Assembly: GCA_000697335.1 (NCBI GenBank) | Contig: JNEM01009187.1 | Coordinates: forward strand, 1-18,580 | Direction of reading: 5' to 3' | Origin: Conidiobolus incongruus B7586 | Lineage: Eukaryota; Entomophthoromycota; Entomophthoromycetes; Entomophthorales; Conidiobolaceae | DNA length: 18,580 nt | In this document: positions 10,226-18,580 of the stretch, piece after piece | Numbering within the stretch: position 1 is the stretch's first letter | Layout of the letters: each line of letters begins with the position of its first letter | Notes under the pieces: generated by a model | Told to the model about the DNA's origin: nothing | What the model saw: only the letters and a program-made list of their open reading frames with translations | Databases searched by the model: none | Made by a program: the position numbers and the translations under genes

Positions 10226-12046
10226 AAATATAAAATTATTGTAATTTTTTAAGCATTTAATACTGATTAAAATTTTAATATATTTATTAATGCTGATATA
10301 ATTGATAATTCTATTTATAATAATGAAAATATTTAATGCTATATCTAATAAATATTGTGAATCATCTGTCGTTTATAGATAACTGCAAGTATTTGATTAT
10401 AAATTCATTCCATAGTGTCCTGTTTCATTTCTATTATTAAATTCACAAACCATTTGGCATAATATTTATTAAATGTTAGTTAATTATAAAACAATAATAT
10501 TTAAATTTTTTGTTTAATGCGTATTAATTTTTAAAATAATTTTAAAATTCGGGCTTAGATATTATAAGGATGATAATTTTATTTACATAAAAGTTGAAAA
10601 GTTCAATTAAAATTAATCAAATTATTATATTAATTTGGATATTAATGTTTTTAAACTATTGTAATTTTAAACTTATATTAATCTCTTAATTAAAAATTTT
10701 ATAAATAATATTTCAGGTTATATTGAATAAAATAAATTAATTTTTTTTTCAAAATATTATTAATGTTTATAATCAACAACTTTAATAAAGTAATATATTG
10801 AATGAATAAAATATCCTGAAATTTGAATATTTAAAATATTATAAGTGCCATTTGGTGAATTGATTATTCGATAATTATAAAAAACATTCAATGGTTTAGA
10901 TTTCACTCACTTTATTTTTGTATCCAAAGTTGAATTCACTGTCAAAGTGTACATTCCTTATATTAACCAGTGAATTGGAATGATTTTAAAAAACTAATAT
11001 TTTCCATTTCATAATTTGAGAATTTGTATAAGCGATAATATATATTTTTCATTTATTGATTATATATAGTATTCAATTCAATCAAATTATCCACTAATAT
11101 CATACTATCAGATATAAGGTGGTGCTGTTATGGTGTAACTCATAAAATAATGTATATATATATATTAATATTTTTAAAAAATATATCTTTAAAGCAATAT
11201 GATAAAGATTAAACTAATTAAAACTGAAAAATTTTCCTTAATATTAACTTTTTCAAATAACTTTTATAGTAAATGAAAAAATTTGCATATTTCAATATTT
11301 TAACAATATTATAATTTTAAATATTAAGTTACCACAAGGTTGAGTTGGCATTTGTATTCTTTCATTAAATTAAATGTATCCTTAATATTAGATATTTTTA
11401 AGTGCTGTGTATATCTTTTTATTTGTTATATTTTTCAATCAATTATTACGTTTTATAGTAATCAAATACCTTATTTAAATTTACATAATTTTAATTTTAT
11501 AATTCATTTAATATTAGTTATTGTAAAATAATAGAATATTATTATGTATTTAATCCTAATCAAATACACACTATAACCCTTATCATATGCTTAAATATCA
11601 TATCCCAAATTAAAATTTAATTTTTAATAAATATTTTTATAGTTTAATTTCTATATATTGAATATACAAAATAAATAAATGAAAATATATTGCTTTTTAA
11701 ACTAAACATTATACATTTTATCATTTTTAGTTTTAAAATTCAATGGATATTTTTAATTTTATAGAAAATGTGGTATTAACAGTCTTATAATAAGTTAAAT
11801 TATCTTATTATAATTGATATAGTTTGAATTTATATTCAGAATATAATACCGTAATATAGTCTTGTTGTTGGATATATTCTATTATTGAGAATTTAAATTA
11901 AATTTTTTATCTAAACTGTAATTATCATTTTTGTTTTAGAAAATTTTTCAAATGGGTTAAAAATATAAAAATATATATTTTTTAATATTATTAATATTTT
12001 GTAGTATGAAATATTGAATCAGTATTTCTTAATCAATTTTTCTTAG
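10226..12046. other. AT-rich spacer, no gene seen
   Basis: Very AT-rich DNA separates the GC island from the dead transporter copy. An open frame at about 11340-11531 (plus) lacks an ATG start and encodes a chance Ile/Phe/Leu/Tyr string, so it is not called. A somewhat less AT-rich patch at about 10840-11130 contains overlapping small inverted repeats (10933-10982). The right end must include whatever 3' flank the dead transporter copy once had. Confidence 0.6.
10933..10982. repeat. Two overlapping inverted repeats
   Basis: AATTCACTG (10933-10941) pairs with CAGTGAATT (10968-10976), and CATTCC (10952-10957) pairs with GGAATG (10977-10982). The second pair starts inside the loop of the first, so the two stems would form a pseudoknot-like arrangement or exclude one another. 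The arms are short and chance origin is quite possible. Confidence 0.3.
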
Positions 12047-13345
12047 TTAAATTTTGAAGTACTTCATATCAATATACAATTTCAAACAAATAATACAAAA
12101 TATTAAAGAAAAATAAATTGTGAACCAATATAGGAAGTGTGTTGAATAGTTGATGTGATTATCAAAAGTATAAAGAGAAACAAAGGAAGTTGTAATAAGG
12201 GCGCTGAGCAAATTTGAGTGCGTAAGATGTGGAATAAGGAAATTTTTACTAATTACTTTGATTCAAATAACTGGACTGTAATGAGACTGGATGATGGAAA
12301 GAATGCACTCAAAAATAAGCTGCACAAGAGGGCAAAAACAATTAGTAACCAGACTTTGGTTGAAGAGATTTAATTAAGTACGAAAGATAGACTGATCAAA
12401 ATATGATTAGTTAAGAGCGTACTAATATTTCCTGCTTGATCAACACTCCACCATTAATCACATATCCACAAACTGATCCAGCATTCATAGTGCTTACAAT
12501 AACACTGGCAGTTGTCGAAGAAATTCCTTAGTCCCTGCAATAAAGGCGAATGACAAAGAAAGGGACTCAGAATGTAAACCAATATGTGTTTTCCATTAGC
12601 CACAGGGTGATAAAACTCAAATCAGACATGCTTTCTTTTTCAATAATCTGCTTTGATCTCTGAAACGCTACATGTTATTCAAATATCATGCTTGAAAAAC
12701 ATAAATTATTAATGCCAATGATTACATGCATTAGAAGTGTCCAGCGCTATCCCAGAGAATTTATGGTAGTTTTCATGGTCAGAGCGAGAACGAGACCACT
12801 GGCGACAGATCCAGAAACAGTCACACTGACGACAATTCTATGATACTTGTCAAACCATTGAGGCACGATACTGACTGTTGGAATGAAGCGGAAATGGACT
12901 GAAACTCCGACCAAAATAGCTTGATCGATGAGGATATGTCACAGAGCTGTGCCAAACGGTGCAGTAACTAAACAGACACCAAATAATACCACAACTGAAA
13001 GGACATTCAATTGAAACCACATATTTACTATCAAAACTCCAGTAAGTAGGAAATTTAAAGATACAAGGCCTAATCCCATCAATGATTGAGAGGAATGAAC
13101 TTCCTTTGCTGGGAAATTTGAATCTGGTATAGTGTGCAAGGAACACATCATAAATAGACATTATTTCAGATATAGCAAATTTCAAAAGAAATTTTAATAG
13201 TACCATAAGCGAAGCATATGGAGAATCAATGATGGACTCGTTAACAAGTTCAGTATTCTTAATTCTCAGTTGGATGTCAAGTTCAATGATTTTAATTTCA
13301 TTGGTGGAAGTTTGATTGCCTTTGATATTTCAAATTCAGAGTTTG
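12047..13345 (-). pseudogene. Dead full-length paralogue of the MCT-type MFS transporter
   Basis: Translating the minus strand gives a chain of segments collinear with the intact transporter at 15517-16806, from its acidic N-terminal region to its last membrane segment. Matches include DSPYASLMV against DSKFSWLMV (TM1), an identical FIPTVSIVPQWF (TM4 and loop), SGLVLA against GGLVLA (TM5), VAFQRSK against LAFQRPK, TTASVIV against STASIIV (TM8) and TFDNHINY against TFGNYINY (before TM12). It cannot be expressed as one protein: in-frame stops lie at 12939-12941, 12747-12749, 12675-12677, 12567-12569, 12528-12530, 12370-12372 and 12253-12255, with frameshifts near 13145, 12442 and 12220. The terminal stop corresponds to 12047-12049. 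The start is uncertain: no clear ATG remains and 13345 is an estimate from the alignment. No introns are needed, and none would remove this many lesions. Same strand as the intact copy, about 2.2 kb downstream of it in coding order, so a tandem duplicate is likely. Confidence 0.9.
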
Positions 13346-15516
13346 ATTTTGATTAATGTATAGGTGTACAATTGTCACCCATTTATGCACTTAAATAACT
13401 CAATATTTAAAAGTTTAAAATTCAATTTTGAGATTCAATAAGTCGTTATTCAGCTCATGTTTCTAGTCCTTGTGTCCATTGATTTTCATTAATCCACCAT
13501 AAATTTAATCACCAAAATTTGTTGATTGATCATCTTAAATGAATTTGTAAATGTCGGTATGAGCTTAAGGGAAATTTTATTGAATCTAGTCAGGTATACA
13601 CCATTGATGTGAACTTAAAATAATTGGAGTATACAATTTGAACAAAATTTGCAACACCTAATTCATTCTATTGGAAGTTTATAGCAATTTCTAATTTAGC
13701 TGAATATAAGTGAGGTTAGTATAGCTTTATCTGAAAGAATTTTTTAAATTCAATATAATTTTCAATTATAACATATAGCTTTTATTACCAAAAACAATCC
13801 CTGAACACTTTACAAATGGACAGCTTAAATAAAACTCTTTTTTAAGAAATATATAATTTTACATAAATACTTTACCAATCAGTGTTGAAATTAGAGATTA
13901 AAAAAAGAAAACTTATTTAAAACTAGCTTGTATAGTGTATAATTCGATATTTTTTGGTTGATGAGTGTGAGAATATACTTTTTTGGGAATATTTTTAGAT
14001 TTCAAATTATATATTATAAATTAAACAAATAGATAATACAGATTTAATATTATCTGATCGAACTAAAGGCTTGATATTTATGATATTACAAATAATTTAT
14101 GTCCCATTAATTACCTTATTATATGATTTAATATTTGATCATTATATTAATTTCACTGATATAACCTTCATTCAAATTTCAAATTATTTTATCAAGTAGA
14201 GGTTTAAAAAATATTATTTGATGTGATTATTTTTGGATATATTATTATATCTAAAGATTTCTTAATCTGCATAAATCCGGCTAAGGTTAAATAGTTTGAT
14301 CATTACTATCCATTAATTAATGGATAAATCTAAAAGTATTATATATTTTACAAAATATCCAAAATGAATTATAATAAATGGTGTGATATTAAATTTCTAC
14401 AAAATTTATATGATAGTATTAGATAAACTCTGATGCATAATAATAGACCAGTACTAAGCTAATAGTTATGATTATCAACATAATTATTTGTAAAATGAAA
14501 AAAAAAATTAATTGATTTATGAGTAATTTGGATAACGAATGGCTAAATAATAACAGTAATTCATCACCAAACTGCTTATACACGCCAAAGCATATTATAT
14601 GTTCAGTTTTTCTACAAATTTTGACAACGACAAAGATATTCTCCATCAAATTAACTACATTCAATAACTCACCATATTGTTGTTATTAAATAATGGAATT
14701 TAATTAATGAAATTACCAAACTACAGTGTATGATAAAATATCATTTTAATATAGTTTATGTTATTATAATCTTAAAATATCATAGACTAAATACCTTTAC
14801 TTTCAAGATATTTTAATGAAAATTGTAGCACTTAGATTTTGCTTGAATATATGTGTTCCAAAATAAACGATTAAGTAAAATTTATTTATTCTGAAAAATA
14901 TAAAAATAATATTAATATTAATATAAAATTGATACATTAATTTTATAATCTCTAAAAATATTTAGTTTTTATATAAATATATTGACTCTATTATTAAATA
15001 AATATGATATTTAAATAAAGGTCATAATAAATAATAATACCAACTTTTCATCTGTAAGATTCGATATATCTAATATTAAGATTTAAATATCAATTTTCAA
15101 ATAGATTTTTCACTACTAAATAATTTGAATATTCAATAATGCTAGAAAATTTAAGTGTTAAAGTATTTCTATCGTGCTTATTAATATAATTCAAATAATG
15201 TTGATTCAATACATTGTTATATATCTTGAAGATTTTAATTTCAAAATTTCTTAACTGTCAATTTCATAATTCCGATGTATTATTTGATTAATTAGAGTGA
15301 CTTAATTTCTGATATCCCATAAGTTGGATTTTATATTCAATTTATAAAGGATCGTATTTTTGATACACTCAAATTTTTGTTTCAACACAATCGATCATTA
15401 TTGACTAATAAACAATATTTAAATAATATTACAGTTGATTTATTATCGTCTGTCAAAATTTATCCAAAGATAATGAACATATATCATAAATAATTGAAAT
15501 AAATTTTAGTGTATTC
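13346..15516. other. Spacer between the two transporter copies
   Basis: The part nearest the dead copy (13346-13700) is less AT-rich than usual and may hold remains of its promoter. A CATAAATG at 13380-13387 (minus sense) resembles a mutated version of the TATAAATA found before the two intact genes. A TTGATTGAT followed by GAATTT at about 13522-13550 resembles a similar pair about 145 bp upstream of the intact transporter (16950-16980). Both resemblances are weak. The rest is AT-rich. The only possible coding frame is the doubtful one at 14419-14664. An AATAAA hexamer on the minus strand at 15439-15444, about 73 bp past the intact transporter's stop, could serve its polyadenylation. Confidence 0.5.
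14419..14664 (-). CDS. Doubtful small ORF with a C-terminal membrane segment
   Basis: An 81-codon frame from ATG at 14662-14664, with a stop just upstream, to TAA at 14419-14421. The first 45 or so residues are mixed, with Cys, Arg, Lys, Glu and Gly, and come from DNA less AT-rich than the surroundings. The last 33 are a strongly hydrophobic Ile/Leu/Phe stretch ending in YYYASEFI, as a tail-anchored membrane protein would have. I recognise no family. Hydrophobic strings arise easily from T-rich DNA, so the tail is weak evidence; the compositional shift in the first half is the only real reason for listing it. It could equally be a fragment of a decayed gene. Confidence 0.2.
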   Translation of the reverse strand: MNVVNLMENIFVVVKICRKTEHIICFGVYKQFGDELLLLFSHSLSKLLINQLIFFFILQIIMLIIITISLVLVYYYASEFI

Positions 15517-16806
15517 TTATACTTTAATAATTAATGTTTTGGTCACCTGTAATCTTAACCATAGTAAACAAAAGCAAGTAAAAATATAACAACCAAATAG
15601 ATAAATCATGCAAGGAAAATAGTTAATATAGTTACCAAATGTGTGAGCACTTACAATTGCTTGTGCAACTACTGTACCAGCCAAATACCCAGGAGCACTG
15701 CAAGTATAAAACATACCATTAATTTGAGCCAGTCTTTCCATTCCAAATAATTGAGGTGCCAAAAGTGCCGAATTGGTGAAGAAAGCACCAGAAAAAATAC
15801 CGAACACAACTGCAAATATTATCAATGACCATGTTGCTGTTGCGAAGTTCCAAATTAAAATGAAAGACAATCCACAAATAAAGTTGGAAATGAGTAATGT
15901 ATTGATATTGCCGATACGATCCGATATTTTGCCCATTAATACTCGACTGAGAGCTGCTGCACCATTCATAATTCCTACAATGATACTTGCTGTAGATGCT
16001 GGAATATTGTAGTACTCACAGTAAAAAGGCATAATGAAAAATGGTACCAAGTATCCGAAGCAAGATCCACAACCTTGACCCCACATTGCAAGAAATCTCG
16101 TATCTTTAGCAATATCCGTCGCAAAAAAATTTTTAGGACGTTGGAAAGCTAGACGTGGTCGAATGATCAAACCACATACAAAGAGAATAACAGTACCAAT
16201 AATGGCATTGATACGGAGTGCCCACCGCCATCCGATATGATCAATGATGGCTTGAATGAGAGGAGCAAGTACCAATCCACCTACACCAGACCCTGCAGCG
16301 CATATACCCACGCCAAGTCCACGATGCTTTTCAAACCATTGGGGTACAATACTCACAGTTGGAATAAAGCACAAACTGACAGCAATGCCAATGAAGAGCG
16401 CCTGACCAATAAAGAGATGCCATATTTGGGTAGCGAATGAAGAAATAATCAAGCCAATTCCAAAAATAATCGCACCAAAAAACAAATTCACCCGATGGCC
16501 TACCTTGGAAACGAGTACACCGGAAGGAATGGCACACACCGCATATATTGCAGGTCCTAAGCCTCCGATTAGCGACATGACGGATTTGGATTCATTATGG
16601 AAGTCTGTTTTGATATACTCTTTGGAATATACACCGAATATTGTTATAGTTCCGAATAGTACGAAATGAACCAAAAGTCCCATGAAAACCATTAACCAAG
16701 AGAATTTTGAATCAAGCTCTGATTTGGATCTGGCTTCAGCTATAGCATCATTATTAGATGAAGCTTCTTTCTCTTTATTATCTGAAATCAATTCTTTCGT
16801 CATCAT
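15517..16806 (-). CDS. MFS permease, monocarboxylate-transporter-like (fungal MCT/Mch type)
   Basis: A complete 429-residue frame from ATG-ATG to TAA, with 12 predicted membrane segments at about 36-60, 77-97, 107-125, 130-153, 164-188, 194-214, 238-262, 270-290, 301-320, 325-347, 363-387 and 395-417. The hydrophilic N-terminus (1-34) and long central loop (215-237) face the cytoplasm in this family. Family marks are PQWFEKHRGLGVGI (155-168, loop 4-5 into TM5), GWRWALR (192-198) before TM6, and SRVLMGKISDRIGN (287-300), with R288 in TM8 and the D296-R297 pair of the 8-9 loop. The acidic/Gly-rich TM1 motif of animal MCTs is replaced by SKFSW. The likely role is proton-linked or facilitated movement of a small organic acid or vitamin-like solute across the plasma membrane; fungal members include riboflavin and carboxylate carriers, so the substrate cannot be assigned. 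The length fits the compact fungal forms. The dead copy at 12047-13345 aligns to the C-terminus, supporting the called end. Confidence 0.93.
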   Translation of the reverse strand: MMTKELISDNKEKEASSNNDAIAEARSKSELDSKFSWLMVFMGLLVHFVLFGTITIFGVYSKEYIKTDFHNESKSVMSLIGGLGPAIYAVCAIPSGVLVSKVGHRVNLFFGAIIFGIGLIISSFATQIWHLFIGQALFIGIAVSLCFIPTVSIVPQWFEKHRGLGVGICAAGSGVGGLVLAPLIQAIIDHIGWRWALRINAIIGTVILFVCGLIIRPRLAFQRPKNFFATDIAKDTRFLAMWGQGCGSCFGYLVPFFIMPFYCEYYNIPASTASIIVGIMNGAAALSRVLMGKISDRIGNINTLLISNFICGLSFILIWNFATATWSLIIFAVVFGIFSGAFFTNSALLAPQLFGMERLAQINGMFYTCSAPGYLAGTVVAQAIVSAHTFGNYINYFPCMIYLFGCYIFTCFCLLWLRLQVTKTLIIKV

Positions 16807-16863
16807 TGGTACTATATTATATTAAAATTGTAATATGAGTTATCGAGGTACTTTAATATTTAG

Positions 16864-16871
16864 TATTTATA
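16864..16871 (-). promoter_or_regulatory. Possible TATA box of the transporter gene
   Basis: The minus strand reads TATAAATA about 57 bp before the ATG, the same octamer as before the zinc-finger gene. It continues as TATAAATACTAAAT, which also resembles a fungal intron branch site. With a GTAAAT at about 16921 and an AG just before the start codon, a 5'-UTR intron is an alternative reading. The octamer is not rare in DNA this AT-rich. Confidence 0.35.
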
Positions 16872-18580
16872 GAAAATTATGGATAATTACAAAGCAATAT
16901 ACTGAAAAAATTGAAAAATTTACCTGTTCTTTGATGTATTAATGTCTATTGATTGATTTAATAATCGCATGAATTTCAAATTGGATCCCGACTTTTTTAA
17001 TCAACTTTCAAAGTACTTTAAAATCAGAATATTTCTTCGATCATATAATATTTAATTATAATTCAAATGATGTCAATAATATTATTAAATTGCCTAACAG
17101 TCAATTGATATTTTTGATAATATTATCGTTTCTTAGTATCAATACTTTTTATTTATTTAAATAATATTAGTTCTTAATATCAAATACCTACAACAATTGA
17201 CAATGTGATCTATTGTTAATAATTCAATTTACCCAATTTAATCATATCAATCAATCCTTACCATAATAGTAAAAATTAATTTAAAAAATTAACTCCTGAA
17301 AATAGTAATTATTTGCAAGTATATTTTTCAATCTGCTGTATTAGCTTTAAATAATACTCAGTTGATATGGGAAAATTCAAAATCATAGTTACCAAATTGC
17401 TAAGAAAAAATATTTCTTATCAGAAGTTACACCATTCAATTAGTAATTTACTTCATAATGGTATATTATTCAACAATATTTAGTGATATTTAACTTGAAA
17501 TAATTATGAATTGAATTGAAAATAATTAGGATATGACCATACTGAAGACAAAATATATATCCGATCAATATAGTGGTTATGCATTAAATTTTCAGCAACC
17601 AAATTATGAAATTTGGTATGAATTAACAAATTTAGTGTAATTTCAGTGAGAGAATACATTGCTAAATATATGATTGATTAAAATAAAAAAAGAAATAAAT
17701 TCTACTCATGTTTTTTAATATTTAACTAAATTATGATTTTTATAGATTTTATTATATTTTAACTTTTGAAATAGAATAATTGTTAAGTTATAAAATATAT
17801 AGTTATAAAATAATCATTTAATAAATAATTATAAATATATTTTTTCCAATTCCAAGACCAAATAAAAGTTGATATTTTATTTATTTTGATCATATAATAG
17901 TCAAATCATTAACCTAAAAAATACTGTTTTGGAAAATTTGAATCAATTTGTAATCCTTTTATTATAATTGATTAATATCAGAAATCTAATTGACATTTTA
18001 AAATTTTTTATCATTAATATTCAATCATAAAAAATTGTATATATGTAATAATTAAAGTTTCATATTATTATGAGATATAATTTTTTGTAATTTTAAACAA
18101 AATCATTTAATTTTTTAAATAATTCCATAATCAAAAAAAGTAAATTGAAATTAAATTCTAGTTTTTATAATCACAAATTAAAGAAATTTAGAAAAATTTA
18201 TATTAGAAAATTAAAATCAAATAAGATTTTTTTCAACTCAATATATTTTAATCAATATCATAAAATTAGATCTTAATAAATTATAATAATTTGTAAATTT
18301 CTATATTTTATAATAAATATCATTATATTCATATAATAATTGCCAATCCCTATTATTATATTTTTAAATAATACAAAGCCTTTTATTCAAATAAATAGTT
18401 GTTAATTTTATAATTAAAATTTTATAATTAAAATAATATATAATCTTGGAAATTTATATTATATATCATATATATAATATGTTTTTTTATTTTATCATAT
18501 TATCTTTCATAAAAATGATATTAAATTGATAATTTTAATATAAAATAATTTACTGAAAAAAAATAAATTTGAAATTAATA
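16872..18580. other. Upstream flank and AT-rich spacer, no gene seen
   Basis: The first 150-200 bp (to about 17050) is moderately AT-rich and probably holds the transporter's promoter, including a short run of ATTGATTGAT at about 16950. Beyond that the DNA becomes extremely AT-rich, especially after 17690, with poly-A/T runs and no open frame of note on either strand. No tRNA, rRNA or mobile-element signature was seen. Confidence 0.6.

Noticed and set aside
10031-10252. Plus-strand 73-codon Cys/Trp-rich frame as a small secreted protein
   Set aside because: It has no ATG start in frame (first codon TTG, preceded by a stop), no signal peptide pattern, and its end runs out of the GC island into AT-rich DNA. 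It is described only as part of the island.
11340-11531. 63-codon plus-strand frame
   Set aside because: No ATG start (TTG) and a composition typical of chance frames in T-rich DNA.
12850-13206. A 118-codon open frame (minus), and an overlapping 70-codon frame at 12939-13151, as separate genes
   Set aside because: Both are pieces of the dead transporter. The longer one matches the intact protein only in its first part (TM1) and reads out of frame after about 13145, where the shorter one takes over the match (loop 1-2, TM2-TM3).
13955-14060. Possible C/D-box small nucleolar RNA (TTGATGA at about 13958, CTGA about 95 bases later)
   Set aside because: Both boxes are short and common, no terminal stem flanks them, and no internal C'/D' boxes or guide match were identified.
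15773-16537. Frames overlapping the transporter (15773-16012 plus, 16237-16440 plus, 16331-16537 minus)
   Set aside because: These are antisense or shifted-frame shadows of the intact transporter, with no independent evidence.
16811-16925. Intron in the 5' untranslated region of the transporter gene
   Set aside because: A GTAAAT, a branch-like TACTAAAT and an AG before the ATG are present, but such words are frequent here. It is kept only as an alternative reading of the TATA-like site.

Overview
The window looks like a gene-poor, strongly AT-biased stretch of a fungal nuclear genome, most likely an early-diverging fungus. This is judged from protein character: a fungal-type monocarboxylate-transporter-like MFS permease, and a small two-finger C2H2 protein with a Ser/Pro-rich tail. 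The exact lineage cannot be read from sequence alone. Coding DNA samples at roughly 35-48% GC, while the spacers often fall to 10-20%, so genes stand out as GC islands. Both intact genes read as uninterrupted frames.

Layout: 1-3415 is AT-rich spacer. 3416-4105 (minus) encodes a 229-residue zinc-finger protein, with a TATA-like box and a reversed CCAAT motif upstream (4211-4242). 4253-9894 is a spacer of about 5.6 kb with no recognisable gene. 9895-10225 is a sharply bounded island of about 41% GC whose identity I could not establish. 10226-12046 is spacer. 12047-13345 (minus) is a dead, full-length paralogue of the transporter. 13346-15516 is spacer with one doubtful small ORF. 15517-16806 (minus) is the intact 12-segment transporter (429 aa). 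16872-18580 is AT-rich spacer.

The clearest biological story is a transporter duplication. An intact and a dead copy lie in the same orientation about 2.2 kb apart. The dead copy aligns from the N-terminal region to the last transmembrane segment. It carries about seven in-frame stops and about three frameshifts, and three of the stops fall on tryptophan codons of the intact copy. In the best conserved block the two copies differ only synonymously, so the second copy was probably functional for a long time before it died.

I saw no tRNA, intact rRNA, CRISPR array, transposase, reverse transcriptase or virus-like element. I do not see a novel multi-gene system here; the unexplained 331-bp GC island is the best candidate for a second look.
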